Shown: piece after piece, positions 33,879-43,475 of the stretch
Position numbering within the stretch: the first letter of the stretch is position 1
Layout: each line of letters starts with the position of its first letter
DNA from: Streptomyces albiflavescens
Lineage (GTDB): Bacteria; Actinomycetota; Actinomycetes; Streptomycetales; Streptomycetaceae
DNA: 64,000 nt
Assembly: GCF_014645835.1 (NCBI RefSeq)
Contig: NZ_BMMM01000003.1
Location: forward strand, 434,001 to 498,000
Reading direction: 5' to 3'
Program-made: the position numbers and the translations under genes
The notes under the pieces: generated by a model
Databases searched by the model: none
Seen by the model: only the letters and a program-made list of their open reading frames with translations
What the model was told of the DNA's origin: nothing

Positions 33879-34484
33879 TCACGCCTCGGCGCGTACGAAG
33901 ACGGGCTTGAGGTGCTTCTCTGGGAGCGCGTTGGGCAGTTGCTCCCAGTCGAGGACGTGGGAGACGACCCGCGCGGGGTCGACGGTGCCGGAGCGGGCGA
34001 GGTCGAGGGCGTCGGGGATGTGGCTGCGGACGTTGTCGCGGGCGATGCGCAGGGTGACGCCGGTGAGGTACATGTCGAGCAGCGGGAGTTCGCCGGGCCG
34101 GAAGTGATTGCCCGCCGACTCGCACACGCCCTCCGGCACAAGGGACCTGACGGCCAGGGCGAGCTGGTCGACACGGCCGGTGGCCTCGACCGCGATGTCG
34201 AAGCCGTGCCGGCTCGGTTCGATCGCTTCAGCGGTGCGGGCGCCGTAGCTCTCGGCGAGCTTGCGATGCTCCGGGTCGGGGTCGACGTACAGGACGTCGG
34301 AGGCTCCCAGCGCGCGGGCGATGTCGCAGACGTACAGGCCGATGCTGCCGCGCGCGACGACCAGGACGCGCGCGCCCGGCCGGGCCTTCAGATGCGGTGC
34401 GACCAGGCGCCAGGACAGGGACCAGTTGTCGCTCGCCGAGGCCATGGCGACCGGGTCGAGGCCGACGGGCAGGGGTACGAGCAT
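33879..34484 (-). pseudogene. 5'-truncated zinc-type alcohol dehydrogenase
   Basis: About 200 codons match the C-terminal two thirds of a medium-chain zinc alcohol dehydrogenase: AMLVPLPVGLDPVAMASASD at the break, then ARVLVVARGSIGLYVCDIAR with the cofactor loop and ALGASDVLYVDPDPEHR. The N-terminal catalytic domain with the zinc ligands is absent: upstream of 34490 the frame continues into unrelated sequence towards tRNA-Pro. The gene was probably cut by insertion or deletion at the tRNA locus. The cofactor loop is ARGSIG rather than GxGxxG, a further sign of specialisation or decay. Confidence 0.75.
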
Positions 34485-34667
34485 GGCGCCCCCGGGGCAG
34501 CAGGTTCCGCCGCATGAGCGAGACCAGCATGTGCAACCGCCCCCATACCCGGCACGGTGCAGCAAAGTTCCGTAGCTCGCCCATCCCGCGCGTGCCGCCG
34601 CAACCGCGGCAGGCAGCATGTGCCCGGATCGCGTCCCGCCGAGTGAGAGCAACCGGATGTGGGGACT

Positions 34668-34689
34668 GGGAGGGAGCCAACTCCCTCCC
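34668..34689. terminator. Perfect hairpin near tRNA-Pro
   Basis: GGGAGGGAG and CTCCCTCCC are a perfect 9-bp inverted repeat with a CCAA loop, 75 bp downstream of the tRNA 3' end. It may be a second terminator or a scar of an integrated element. Confidence 0.5.
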
Positions 34690-34711
34690 ACCGCTCCCAG
34701 AGCAACACAAA

Positions 34712-34735
34712 GAGGCCATCGTTTCCGATGGCCTC
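34712..34735 (-). terminator. Terminator of tRNA-Pro
   Basis: GAGGCCATCG and CGATGGCCTC form a perfect 10-bp stem with a 4-bp loop, 28 bp beyond the tRNA 3' end. On the minus strand the stem is followed by TTTGTGTT, as in an intrinsic terminator. Confidence 0.8.
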
Positions 34736-34763
34736 CGAGCTGCGGATTCAACCGACATCACTG

Positions 34764-34837
<74 letters not shown>

Positions 34838-34987
34838 GTGCCCGCCTGACCTGGGATTTCCCTGGCCGAACGCGCACGGAAACAATACCGCACTCGTGCC
34901 GGTGGTCGCGCACTCGTTTATGCGGGGCGAGGGGCGACACGGGGCGGGGTTGACCTGAAGTTTGGTTGAGGTTGCACGATCGTCGGC

Positions 34988-35689
34988 ATGACGATCACGG
35001 CGAAGCAGAGCTATGAGTTCGCGGACCTGCCCCGGCTGATGGGGCTGATGACCGGTGATGAGAAGCACGGGCCGGCGGCGACGTCCACCCTGGACGCGCT
35101 GTGGGTGCTGTACGACCGGGTGCTGCGCGTCGGGCCGGATGAGATGGGCGATCCGGAGCGGGACCGGTTCCTGCTGTCGAAGGGGCACGGGCCGATGGCG
35201 TACTACGCCGTGCTCGCGGCGAAGGGCTTCGTCCCCGTCGAGTGGCTGCCCGGCTTCGGGTCGTACGACTCGCCGCTCGGGCACCATCCGGACCGGGTGC
35301 TGGTCCCGGGCGCCGAGATCGGCAGCGGGTCGCTGGGGCACGGACTGCCGATCGCCGTCGGCACGGCGCTGGGGCTGCGGGCGCAGGGGCTCGACGAGCC
35401 GCGCGTCTGGGTGCTGATCGGCGACGCGGAGCTGGACGAGGGCAGCAACCACGAGGCGATCGCGTACGCCGGGCCCGCGGGTCTGGAACGGCTGCACACC
35501 GTCGTGATCGACAACTCCTCCGCCAGCCATGCCCGGCCCGGCGGGATCGCCGCCCGATTCGAGGCGGCCGGCTGGTCCGCCGCGACCGTGGACGGCCGTG
35601 ACCACGAGGCCCTCCACGCCGCGTTCACCGCCCCTCACCCGGGCCGCCCCCGCGTGGTCGTCGCCCGGGTCGAGCCGAAGTACACCTGA
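34988..35689 (+). CDS. Transketolase-like protein, N-terminal (TPP-binding) subunit
   Basis: The 233-residue protein equals the N-terminal third of transketolase. It shows LSKGHGPMAYYAVLAAKGF near residue 63, GSGSLGHGLPIAVGTALG near 112 and the TPP-Mg motif IGDAELDEGSNHEAIAY near 142. The ATG at 34988 is the first codon after the tRNA-Pro region. The partner subunit follows at 35814. Split transketolases of this kind occur in archaea and in secondary metabolism, for example in making amino-sugar or ribose-type precursors; this pair has no clear pathway neighbour. Confidence 0.9.
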   Translation: MTITAKQSYEFADLPRLMGLMTGDEKHGPAATSTLDALWVLYDRVLRVGPDEMGDPERDRFLLSKGHGPMAYYAVLAAKGFVPVEWLPGFGSYDSPLGHHPDRVLVPGAEIGSGSLGHGLPIAVGTALGLRAQGLDEPRVWVLIGDAELDEGSNHEAIAYAGPAGLERLHTVVIDNSSASHARPGGIAARFEAAGWSAATVDGRDHEALHAAFTAPHPGRPRVVVARVEPKYT

Positions 35690-35813
35690 AGCCGCGCACG
35701 CACCGCCTTCCCTCTGCCCCGGTGCCGCCCGTCATCCCTGCGACACCGCGCATCACCCCACCTCGCCGGACACGAGGGCCCTCACCCCGTACACCCTGGA
35801 AGGACGACATCCC

Positions 35814-36725
35814 ATGGACACCATGCGTGACCGATTCGCCCCTGTTGTCTCTCGACTGCTCGACGAGGACCCGCGGGTCGCAGTCGTCCTGGCCGAGATC
35901 GGCAAGGACGGCTTCGTGGACGCCCGACGCAAGTATCCGGATCGGGTGATCAACGTCGGCATTCGAGAACAGCTCCTGATCGGCGCGGGCGCGGGCCTCG
36001 CGTTGACCGGGCTGCGACCCGTGGTGCACACCTTCGCCAGCTTCCTCGTCGAGCGGCCCTTCGAGCAGGTCAAGCTGGACCTCGGGCACCAGAACGCGGG
36101 CGCGGTGCTCGTCAGCGCCGCCGCGTCCTTCGACTGGCCCGAGGGTGGCTTCACGCACATGGCTCCCGGTGATGTGGCCCTGCTCGACACGCTGGACGAC
36201 TGGACCGTGCACGTCCCGGGCCACCCGGACGAGGCCGAGACGCTGCTGCGCCACGCCGTCGCCGCCGGTGACGACAAGGTGTACGTGCGGCTGTCCGTCC
36301 AGTCCAACGCGCACGGAATCGCGGTCGACGGGGCACGCTTCCTCACCGTCCGCGAAGGGCGCGCCGGAGTGGTCGTCGCCGTCGGGCCGATGCTCGACGC
36401 CGTACTGGCCGCCACGGAGGGGCTCGACGTGACCGTCCTGTACGCGACCACGGTGCGTCCCTTCGACGCGGCGGCTCTGCGCCGGGCCACGGAGACGGCG
36501 GGCACCGATGTCGTCCTCGTCGAGCCGTACCTGGCCGGCACCTCCGCCGCTGCCGCGACCGACGCGCTCGCCGACATGCCCCACCGCGTCCTCGGTCTCG
36601 GCGTGGGCCGCCGTGAGCTGCGTCGCTACGGAAACATCGACGAGCACGTGGCCGCGCACGGCCTCGACGCGCGGTCGCTGCGGGAGCGGATCGACGGCTT
36701 CCTGGGAGCAGGGGTCCGGGTGTGA
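35814..36725 (+). CDS. Transketolase-like protein, C-terminal (Pyr and C-terminal domain) subunit
   Basis: The 303-residue protein contains the pyrimidine-binding domain of transketolase with the activating glutamate in NVGIREQLLIGAGAGLALTG near residue 43, and the C-terminal domain from about residue 180 (ARFLTVREGRAGVVVAVGPM). It completes the N-terminal subunit encoded 124 bp upstream. The ATG at 35814 follows GGAAGGA; an ATG three codons later is an alternative. Together they should form an alpha2-beta2 enzyme that transfers a two-carbon ketol unit. Physiological substrates are unknown. Confidence 0.9.
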   Translation: MDTMRDRFAPVVSRLLDEDPRVAVVLAEIGKDGFVDARRKYPDRVINVGIREQLLIGAGAGLALTGLRPVVHTFASFLVERPFEQVKLDLGHQNAGAVLVSAAASFDWPEGGFTHMAPGDVALLDTLDDWTVHVPGHPDEAETLLRHAVAAGDDKVYVRLSVQSNAHGIAVDGARFLTVREGRAGVVVAVGPMLDAVLAATEGLDVTVLYATTVRPFDAAALRRATETAGTDVVLVEPYLAGTSAAAATDALADMPHRVLGLGVGRRELRRYGNIDEHVAAHGLDARSLRERIDGFLGAGVRV

Positions 36726-36766
36726 CCGTCGGAGCCCTGGAAGCGCGGGGTCCCCACGGAATCGGC

Positions 36767-38227
36767 TCAGCGGTTCTTCCGCCCCGCCGGTTCGGGTATC
36801 GCCCCAGTCGTACGCGGCCGGGGCGCGGGGGCGTCGACGCGGACAAGGTTGCGTATCGCGGGCACCAGGAGCAGGGACGTCGAGACGACGAGGGTCATGA
36901 CACCCGCGACGAGGAGAACATGGTCCGCGCCGAGGGCCGAGGCGGCCGGGCCGGCCAGCGCCTGACCGACGGGCATCATGGCCAGAGAGCCGGCGACGTC
37001 GTACGCGTGGATGCGGTTGAGGACGTCGGGCGCGACCTGCGTCTGCACACTGGTCGCCCACATCACGCCCCATAGGGACATGCCCGCGCCCGCTATCACC
37101 GCTCCGGCCGACATGGCCGCCACGCCGAGGCCGGCCCCGACCGACGCCGGGAAGCAGGCGAAGGCGAAGAGGGCGAACGAGCCGGCGCGCAGCATGCGGC
37201 GGGGGCGGAGCCGCAGCGCGATCAGTCCGCCGATGACGGTGCCGGCGCCGAGGGCGGAGTTGACCAGGCCGTAGGCGCGCGGGCCGTGCTGCTGAATCAC
37301 CTCCGTCGCCACCAGGGGGACGGTCGGGCCCCAGATGGAGATCATGTACACGCACCAGATGACGATGACGCCCCACAACCAGGTGCGGGACCTGAACTCC
37401 CGCCAACCCTCGGCGAGATCGGCCTTGAAGCTGCCGCCGCGCGAGTGGGTTCCGGGTGCGGCCGAGGGCAGCCGGAGCGACAGCAGGCACAGCGCGCTGA
37501 GCGCGTAGGTCGCCGCGTGGGCCGCGAAGACCCCTCCGGCCGAGGAGAACGCGACCAGCAGGCCTGCCAGCGCGGGGCCCGCGAGCTGGGCGGCGGACTC
37601 GGCGATCCGTATGGCTCCGTTGGCTCCCTGTACGTCGGCGGCCAGGCGAGGCACCGTACTGGCCACGCCGGGCTGGAAGACGGCACCCGCCACGCCGTTG
37701 ACGGCGCCGATCGCGCAGATCTGCCAGAGGACCACATGGTCGGTGAAGAAGAGCACGGCGCAGAGGGACTGGGTGACCAGCCGCACCAGGTCGGCGCCGA
37801 TCATCAGCTTGCGCGTGCTGAAGCGGTCGGCGATGACCCCGCCGAAGATCACCAGCCCCGCGAAGGAGGCGGCCGACGCGGCCATCGCCAGGCCGACCGC
37901 GCCCACCCCGTACCCGTACTGCAGCAGTCCGGCGGCGAGCGCCACCGGCAGGATGGTGTCTCCGAGCCGGGCCAGGGCCCGCGCGACGAAGAACAGCGCG
38001 AAGTCCCGTGACCAGAGGGCTCGCCGGGGCCCGTCCTCGGCAACGATGTCATGACCGCCGGCCCTTTCCACCGGCATGTCCGAGGCTTCGGGCAGCGCCA
38101 CAAAGGCTTCGTAGGGCTCCTCGGAAGCTGCGAGTCGCCGCTCAGAAGCTCCGCGCGGAGTCCCGGAGGCTCCCTGCGGTGTCCCCGACGCACACGGCGG
38201 CTTCTCACCCGATGACGTCCCGACCAT
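36767..38227 (-). CDS. MFS transporter with a repetitive N-terminal extension
   Basis: The 486-residue protein belongs to the MFS_3/EntS-like branch of efflux proteins, with 10-12 helices from FALFFVARALARLGDTILPV near residue 76. The first 70 residues are hydrophilic with the repeated words ASGTPQG, ASGTPRG and ASERRL, encoded by short tandem DNA repeats at about 38110-38200. The ATG at 38227 has GGGGAGGGG upstream, so the extension is probably translated. It converges with the transketolase genes and has no adjacent regulator. The substrate is unknown. Confidence 0.88.
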   Translation of the reverse strand: MVGTSSGEKPPCASGTPQGASGTPRGASERRLAASEEPYEAFVALPEASDMPVERAGGHDIVAEDGPRRALWSRDFALFFVARALARLGDTILPVALAAGLLQYGYGVGAVGLAMAASAASFAGLVIFGGVIADRFSTRKLMIGADLVRLVTQSLCAVLFFTDHVVLWQICAIGAVNGVAGAVFQPGVASTVPRLAADVQGANGAIRIAESAAQLAGPALAGLLVAFSSAGGVFAAHAATYALSALCLLSLRLPSAAPGTHSRGGSFKADLAEGWREFRSRTWLWGVIVIWCVYMISIWGPTVPLVATEVIQQHGPRAYGLVNSALGAGTVIGGLIALRLRPRRMLRAGSFALFAFACFPASVGAGLGVAAMSAGAVIAGAGMSLWGVMWATSVQTQVAPDVLNRIHAYDVAGSLAMMPVGQALAGPAASALGADHVLLVAGVMTLVVSTSLLLVPAIRNLVRVDAPAPRPRTTGAIPEPAGRKNR

Positions 38228-38352
38228 CCGGTCGCGCCCCTCCCCTGCCCCGCCCTGCCGATGCCCCAGAACTCCCCCGAGGAGTTGAGCGTCCCGCTCT
38301 TCACTCCTGTCGCCGGATCATGCCACGGGGCACTGACAACGCCACAAGGATT

Positions 38353-38712
38353 TCAGTCGGCGGACGGGAGACCCAACTCCGGGTAGGAGTCGAGCAGTCG
38401 GGGCGGGGCCGCCTGGCGCCAGGAGTCGGCGAGGATGTCGCGGAGTTCACCGTCGTCCTCAAGGGCCGTGAGACGCACCCGGACCCAGGCGAAGCTCGCC
38501 TCGTGGTCGGCGATCCAGAACTTCCCCGGCTCGGCGAGGACGAGTTCGTCGCGCTCCTCTTTCGGGCAGCGCACGGCGATGGAGGTCTCCTCCTCGGGCA
38601 GCGTGGCGAACATCTTTCCCGCGACCCGGAACGTGGGCATGCTCCAGGCGATCTTCTCCGTCGTGTCCGGCAGAGAGAGGGCGATACGGCGTACGTCTTC
38701 GGCATCCGGCAT
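38353..38712 (-). CDS. MmcQ/YjbR-family protein
   Basis: This 119-residue protein matches the MmcQ/YjbR fold, a CyaY-like DNA-binding domain: EDVRRIALSLPDTTEKIAWS near residue 4, then FRVAGKMFATLPEEETSIAV and a C-terminal WVRVRLTALEDDGELRDILA. Cellular function is unknown. The ATG at 38712 gives the usual family length; an ATG at 38742 adds ten residues and neither has a clear RBS. It stands alone between an MFS gene and the GNAT gene. Confidence 0.85.
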   Translation of the reverse strand: MPDAEDVRRIALSLPDTTEKIAWSMPTFRVAGKMFATLPEEETSIAVRCPKEERDELVLAEPGKFWIADHEASFAWVRVRLTALEDDGELRDILADSWRQAAPPRLLDSYPELGLPSAD

Positions 38713-38814
38713 GAGACGCACGGTAGCCAATGGCACTGACATCGACTCATCGAGGACCGGATCAAAAGGCGCAGGCCATGGCGCCCGGCCGCGAGCCCGT
38801 ACGGACGCCGCCCG

Positions 38815-39357
38815 TCACGCACCGAGAGGGGCCGCTTCCGCCCCCACCCGTTTGTAGAAGATCGTCGTCGGGTGCAGCTCGCCCGACGGGCTCGCCGCAT
38901 AGTCCGGTATCGCCCCGAGCCGGGTCCACCCGGCGGAGCGATAGAGGGACTCGGCGGGGCTGTCGGTCTCGGTGTCCAGGTGCAGGAGGGTCACTCCCGC
39001 CGCCACCGCCTCGGCCTCGGCGGTCTTCAGGAGCGCACGGCCGAGACCTTGTCCGCGGCCGTCCCGGTGCACCATCAGCTTCACGAGTTCGGCGCGGTGG
39101 CGGCTGTTGGGCTTGTCCGGGAACACGAGACCGACGGTGCCGAGCAGCCGGCCTTCGCCACGGGCCACCCATACGGCGAGACGGCCGGCCGACACCGCGG
39201 CCGTGCGCCCCTCCCACCAGGCGATGGCCGCCCTGCGGTCGAGCGGTGCGAGGAAGCCGATCGATGCACCACTGTGCACGGTATCGATGAGCAGATCCGC
39301 CAACTCGCCTACCGACGCGCGGAGTTGGAGTGCATCCAGCCGGGAGAGGGTCGTCAC
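38815..39357 (-). CDS. GNAT-family N-acetyltransferase
   Basis: The 180-residue protein has the GNAT acetyl-CoA site HRDGRGQGLGRALLKTAEAE near residue 107, preceded by the strand ELVKLMVH, and the C-terminal AESLYRSAGWTRLGAIPDYA. The GTG at 39357 overlaps the TGA of the XRE-cupin gene as GTGA. Coupling to a regulator of that kind suggests a small stress or antibiotic-detoxification unit, with the acetyl acceptor unknown. Confidence 0.9.
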   Translation of the reverse strand: MTTLSRLDALQLRASVGELADLLIDTVHSGASIGFLAPLDRRAAIAWWEGRTAAVSAGRLAVWVARGEGRLLGTVGLVFPDKPNSRHRAELVKLMVHRDGRGQGLGRALLKTAEAEAVAAGVTLLHLDTETDSPAESLYRSAGWTRLGAIPDYAASPSGELHPTTIFYKRVGAEAAPLGA

Positions 39358-39926
39358 GACCGCACCACCGCCAGCGCGTACCGCACATCCTCGGGGCCAG
39401 GACATCGGAAACGCGTCGGGCCCCACACCCGCAGCCGGAGGCAGTCGCCGACGTCGAGGCGGTGCTCGACGTCCTGCGCCGTGACGGCCAGCGTCCCGGC
39501 GAGGACCCAGATGTGCTGTTCCAGGCCGGGCACAGGAGGGCGGTCGTACGCGATGTCGGCGCCGGCCGCGAGCCGCCCCTCGACGAGCTCGCCGCGCATC
39601 CCCGGATGCGGCGGCGACACCGACCGCCGTACGAAACCGGAGGCCTTGTCCTCCCAGATCGCCTGGTCGGCCACCCGCACCAACAGCGCGGGCTCCTCCT
39701 CGACCTCGCTGAGCAGTTGCGACATGGTCCGCCCGTACACCCCGCACAGGCGGTTCAGTAGCGAGGCGGTGGGGCTGATCTCCGCGCGCTCGGCGCGGGA
39801 CAGGGTCGAGCGGCTGACCCCACTGCGCTCCGCCAGCTCTCCCAGGGACCAGCCGCGTTCGGCCCGCAGCTCTGCCAGCCGGGCACCGAGCCGGACGTCG
39901 ACGGCATCCGCCACATCGCTTCCCAT
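39354..39926 (-). CDS. XRE-family regulator with cupin domain
   Basis: The 190-residue protein has a Cro/CI helix-turn-helix at residues 12-66 (LGARLAELRAERGWSLGELA, SGVSRSTLSRAERAEISPTA) and a C-terminal cupin from about residue 110 with HIWVLAGTLAVTAQDVEHRL. Proteins of this design sense a small ligand in the cupin and repress neighbouring genes. The ATG at 39926 lies just downstream of the palindrome TATCCCGGATA at 39938. It is translationally coupled to the GNAT gene, so it likely controls itself and that gene. Confidence 0.92.
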   Translation of the reverse strand: MGSDVADAVDVRLGARLAELRAERGWSLGELAERSGVSRSTLSRAERAEISPTASLLNRLCGVYGRTMSQLLSEVEEEPALLVRVADQAIWEDKASGFVRRSVSPPHPGMRGELVEGRLAAGADIAYDRPPVPGLEQHIWVLAGTLAVTAQDVEHRLDVGDCLRLRVWGPTRFRCPGPEDVRYALAVVRS

Positions 39927-39937
39927 ATTTGAGATGC

Positions 39938-39948
39938 TATCCCGGATA
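39938..39948. promoter_or_regulatory. Palindromic operator of the XRE-cupin gene
   Basis: TATCCCGGATA is an 11-bp palindrome, 11 bp upstream of the XRE-cupin start codon. AGAT elements flank it on both sides. Its place fits autoregulation. Confidence 0.55.
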
Positions 39949-39978
39949 CGAGATGAGGTGACAGGGGGCGTGAACCTC

Positions 39979-40884
39979 TCAGTCCACGGTCGCGGCCTCC
40001 GCCAACGCCTCCAGCACCGGCCGGATCAGTGGATGCCCCTCCGCGCCGCGGCGTACGGCCGCGAAGACCCTGCGGGTGGGCGCGACGCCGTCGACCGGGC
40101 GTACGAGAACCCCGGTGAGATCCATTCCGCGCAGCGCCGAGCGGGGCACGAGGGCCACGCCCGCGTCGGCCGAGGCGAGGGCGACGACGGCACGGAAGTC
40201 GTCCGAGGAGTGTTCTAGGCGGGGCTGGAATCCGGCGTTCTCGCAGGCCAGGACGACCACGTCATGGCAGGGGTTGCCCGGGTACGGGCCGATCCACGGG
40301 TCCTTGGCGAGTTCGGCGAGCGGGACTTCGTCGGCGTCCGCCAGGCGGTGGGTGACCGGGACGACCGCGTCGAAGGGCTCGGCGTACAGGGACACGTGGG
40401 TGAGGCGCGGGTCGTCCGCGTCGGGGGCGCCCCGGTATTCGACGGCGACGGCGATGTCGACCTGCCGGTCGAGCACCATCGGCAGGCTGGCGTCACCCTC
40501 GGCGTCCTGGACGCGGACATGGATGCCGGGCGCCGTGGAGGCGAGTCGGGCCAGCGCGGGGGCCACGACCAGGCCGATGCCGGTCGCGAACGAGGCGACG
40601 GTGACCGTGCCCGCGGAGCCCGAGCCGTACGCGGCCAACTCGGCCTCGGCACGCTCCAGTTGGGCGAGGACGGCGTTGGTGTGGCCGAGCAGGATCTCGC
40701 CGGCGGGCGTCAGCCGGACGCCCTTGGCACTGCGCTCGACGAGCCGGTGTCCCGTCTCCTGCTCCAGAGCGGCGAGCTGCTGGGATACGGCCGACGGGGT
40801 GAGATAGAGCGCGGCGGCAGCCGCGGTGACCGTGCGGTGGTCGGCCACCGCACGGAGGATGTGGAGCCGCCGCGCTTCGATCAT
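39979..40884 (-). CDS. LysR-family transcriptional regulator
   Basis: The 301-residue LysR protein opens MIEARRLHILRAVADHRTVT and has the recognition helix LTPSAVSQQLAALEQETGHR near residue 28. The effector domain begins near 91 (GTVTVASFATGIGLVVAPAL). It lies 84 bp downstream of kbl in the same orientation, so it could be cotranscribed with the threonine genes or have its own promoter. A link to threonine or glycine control is possible, but no divergent partner shows its target. Confidence 0.9.
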   Translation of the reverse strand: MIEARRLHILRAVADHRTVTAAAAALYLTPSAVSQQLAALEQETGHRLVERSAKGVRLTPAGEILLGHTNAVLAQLERAEAELAAYGSGSAGTVTVASFATGIGLVVAPALARLASTAPGIHVRVQDAEGDASLPMVLDRQVDIAVAVEYRGAPDADDPRLTHVSLYAEPFDAVVPVTHRLADADEVPLAELAKDPWIGPYPGNPCHDVVVLACENAGFQPRLEHSSDDFRAVVALASADAGVALVPRSALRGMDLTGVLVRPVDGVAPTRRVFAAVRRGAEGHPLIRPVLEALAEAATVD

Positions 40885-40968
40885 GTGACCGATTCTCTCA
40901 GGTCACACGCGTCGTGAAGCCCTCGCGTTCCGCGCGCTCCCTCGACCCTGGCGTTCCGCCCGCTCCCC

Positions 40969-42165
40969 TCAGCCCTCGAGTTCCGCGCGGGCGGCCACGA
41001 ACGCGTCCACCGCCCGATTCACGTCCTCCGTGGAGTGCCCCGCCGACAGCTGGACCCGAATACGGGCCTGCCCCTGCGGAACAACGGGGTACGAGAAGCC
41101 GATCACGTACACGCCGCGCTCCAGGAGCAGCTCCGCCATGCGCCCGGCGACAGACGCGTCGCCGATCATGACGGGGGCGATCGCGTGATCGCCGGGAAGG
41201 ACGTCGAAGCCCTCCGCGGTCATCCGGGAGCGGAACAGCGCCGTGTTCTCGGCGAGCCGCACGCGCAGGTCGTCGGCCGACTCCAGCAGGTCGAGGACCT
41301 TCAGGGAGGCTGCCGCGATCACCGGGGCGAGCGTGTTCGAGAAGAGATACGGGCGCGAGCGCTGACGGAGCAGGGCGACGATCTCGGCGCGGGCGGCGAC
41401 GTAACCGCCGGACGCGCCGCCGAGCGCCTTGCCGAGGGTGCCGGTGATGATGTCGACGCGGTCCATGACGCCGTGCAGCTCGGGGGTGCCGCGGCCGCCG
41501 GGGCCGACGAAACCGACGGCGTGCGAGTCGTCGACCATGACCATCGCGTCGTAGCGGTCGGCGAGGTCGCAGATCTCCTTCAGCGGCGCGACATAGCCGT
41601 CCATCGAGAACACGCCGTCGGTGACGATCAGACGGCGCCGGGCGCCGGACGCCTCCTTGAGCTGGGCCTCCAGGTCGGCCATGTCGCGGTTGGCGTACCG
41701 GAAGCGGCCGGCCTTGGACAGCCGGATGCCGTCGATGATCGAGGCGTGGTTGAGGGCGTCGGAAATGACCGCGTCCTCGGCGCCGAGGAGGGTCTCGAAG
41801 ACACCGCCGTTGGCGTCGAAGCAGGAGGAGTAGAGGATCGTGTCCTCCTGGCCGAGGAACGCGGACAGGCGCGCCTCCAGCTCCTTGTGCACCTCCTGCG
41901 TACCGCAGATGAAGCGCACGGAGGCCATGCCGTAGCCCCAGCGGTCGAGTGCCGCGTGGGCGGCGGTCACGACCTCGGGGTGGTCGGCGAGGCCGAGGTA
42001 GTTGTTGGCACAGAAGTTGAGGACCTCGCCGGGACGGCCGCCCGCGGTGACGTTCACGGTCGCGGACTGCGGGGTGCCGATGACGCGCTCGGGCTTGTGC
42101 AGTCCGGCGGCGCGGATCTCGTCGAGGGTGGTACGCAGATCGTCGCGTACGGAATCGAACATCAT
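40969..42165 (-). CDS. kbl: 2-amino-3-ketobutyrate CoA ligase (glycine C-acetyltransferase)
   Basis: The 398-residue PLP enzyme splits 2-amino-3-oxobutyrate with CoA to glycine and acetyl-CoA, the second step of threonine degradation. Marks of the family: [16 protein letters not shown] near residue 50, [13 protein letters not shown] near 85, [11 protein letters not shown] near 211 and the PLP lysine Lys246 in [14 protein letters not shown]. Length matches E. coli Kbl (398). The gene is 88 bp downstream of tdh, which makes its substrate, so they form an operon. The gap carries imperfect repeats of GGACGGTCC. Confidence 0.96.
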   Translation of the reverse strand: MMFDSVRDDLRTTLDEIRAAGLHKPERVIGTPQSATVNVTAGGRPGEVLNFCANNYLGLADHPEVVTAAHAALDRWGYGMASVRFICGTQEVHKELEARLSAFLGQEDTILYSSCFDANGGVFETLLGAEDAVISDALNHASIIDGIRLSKAGRFRYANRDMADLEAQLKEASGARRRLIVTDGVFSMDGYVAPLKEICDLADRYDAMVMVDDSHAVGFVGPGGRGTPELHGVMDRVDIITGTLGKALGGASGGYVAARAEIVALLRQRSRPYLFSNTLAPVIAAASLKVLDLLESADDLRVRLAENTALFRSRMTAEGFDVLPGDHAIAPVMIGDASVAGRMAELLLERGVYVIGFSYPVVPQGQARIRVQLSAGHSTEDVNRAVDAFVAARAELEG

Positions 42166-42253
42166 CAGTTCCTTAGAATTCTCAAGCGGTCCGGGGGCTC
42201 AGGCAGTCCAGGGGCCCGGACGGTCCAGGGCGTCCCGGACGGTCCGGGGTGTC

Positions 42254-43282
42254 TCAGGCGGTCCAGTCGAGGATGACCTTGCCGCCGCGGCCGGCGGCCG
42301 CGTCGTCGAAGGCCGCCTCGTAGTCGCGGAAGCCGTACCGGCCGGTGATGACAGGGGCGAGGTCGAGACCGCCTTCGAGGAGAACCGACATGGCGTACCA
42401 GGTCTCGAACATCTCACGGCCGTAGATGCCCTTGATCGTGATCATGGAGGTGACGATCCTGGACCAGTCGACCGGGAACTCCTGGGACGGCAGGCCGAGC
42501 ATCGCGATCCGGCCGCCGTGCGTCATGTTGGCGATCATGTCGCGCATCGCCTCCGGGCGGCCAGACATCTCCAGGCCAATGTCGAAGCCTTCGCGCAGAC
42601 CCAGCTCGCGCTGACCGTCGGCGATCGTCGCGCCCGCGACATTGAGGGCGAGACTCACGCCGATCTTGCGGGCCAGCTCCAGGCGCTCCTCGCTGACGTC
42701 GGTGACGACGACGTTGCGGGCGCCCGCGTGGCGGGCCACGGCCGCGGCCATCAGGCCGATCGGTCCCGCTCCGGTGATGAGTACGTCCTCGCCGACCAGC
42801 GGGAAGGACAGCGCCGTGTGCACGGCGTTGCCGAAGGGGTCGAAGATCGCGGCGACATCGAGGTCGACGGGGACCCGGTGCACCCACACATTGGTGGCGG
42901 GAAGGACCACGTACTCGGCGAACGCGCCGTCGCGGCCCACGCCCAGCCCGACCGTGGCACGGCAGAGATGGCGGCGTCCGGCCAGACAGTTGCGGCACTT
43001 GCCGCAGACCAGGTGGCCCTCCCCGCTGACGCGGTCGCCGACCTTGATGTCGGCGACGTCGCGGCCGGTCTCGACGACCTCGCCGACGAACTCGTGCCCG
43101 AGCACCAGCGGCGTACTGATGGCCTGCTGTGCCCAGCCGTCCCAGTTGCGGATGTGCAGGTCGGTGCCGCAGATCCCGGTCCTGAGGACCTTGATCAGTA
43201 CGTCGCCGGGGCCGGCCTGCGGCTCCGGAACGTCCGTGAGCCAGAGCCCGGGCTCCGCCTTCTCCTTGACCAGCGCCTTCAC
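42254..43282 (-). CDS. tdh: L-threonine 3-dehydrogenase
   Basis: The 342-residue zinc enzyme oxidises L-threonine to 2-amino-3-oxobutyrate with NAD. Catalytic zinc ligands are Cys38 (TGICGTDLH), His63 and Glu64 (LGHEFVGE); structural zinc cysteines are 93, 96, 99 and 107 in [15 protein letters not shown]. The NAD fold has [20 protein letters not shown] near 169. The length equals the family norm. It is the first gene of the tdh-kbl operon. The 5' region up to 43475 contains a direct repeat with CGCAGCTT and CCTTCACGCC parts at about 43417 and 43467. Confidence 0.96.
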   Translation of the reverse strand: MKALVKEKAEPGLWLTDVPEPQAGPGDVLIKVLRTGICGTDLHIRNWDGWAQQAISTPLVLGHEFVGEVVETGRDVADIKVGDRVSGEGHLVCGKCRNCLAGRRHLCRATVGLGVGRDGAFAEYVVLPATNVWVHRVPVDLDVAAIFDPFGNAVHTALSFPLVGEDVLITGAGPIGLMAAAVARHAGARNVVVTDVSEERLELARKIGVSLALNVAGATIADGQRELGLREGFDIGLEMSGRPEAMRDMIANMTHGGRIAMLGLPSQEFPVDWSRIVTSMITIKGIYGREMFETWYAMSVLLEGGLDLAPVITGRYGFRDYEAAFDDAAAGRGGKVILDWTA

Positions 43283-43475
43283 GCGACGGCTCCTGTGGGT
43301 GAGGTCCCGGGGCAGGGCACGCCGAAGGAGCCCTTACCGGGGAGAGGGGTGAATTCCCGTAGGAATCTGCCGTACGGCGGTGCTCCCGGTCCATCGAGGT
43401 TTTCTTAAGCGCGGCCGCAGCTTTCCTTCACGCCAGTTTGAACGCCTGTTTCCCGACGCGCGACCGCAGCTTCCT

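Noticed and set aside
36768..37080. Plus-strand frame after the transketolase gene
   Set aside because: It lies antisense to the 3' part of the MFS gene and has no features of its own.
42166..42253. Regulatory RNA between tdh and kbl
   Set aside because: The GGACGGTCC-type repeats are imperfect and I could not draw a stable conserved structure; treated as simple repetition.
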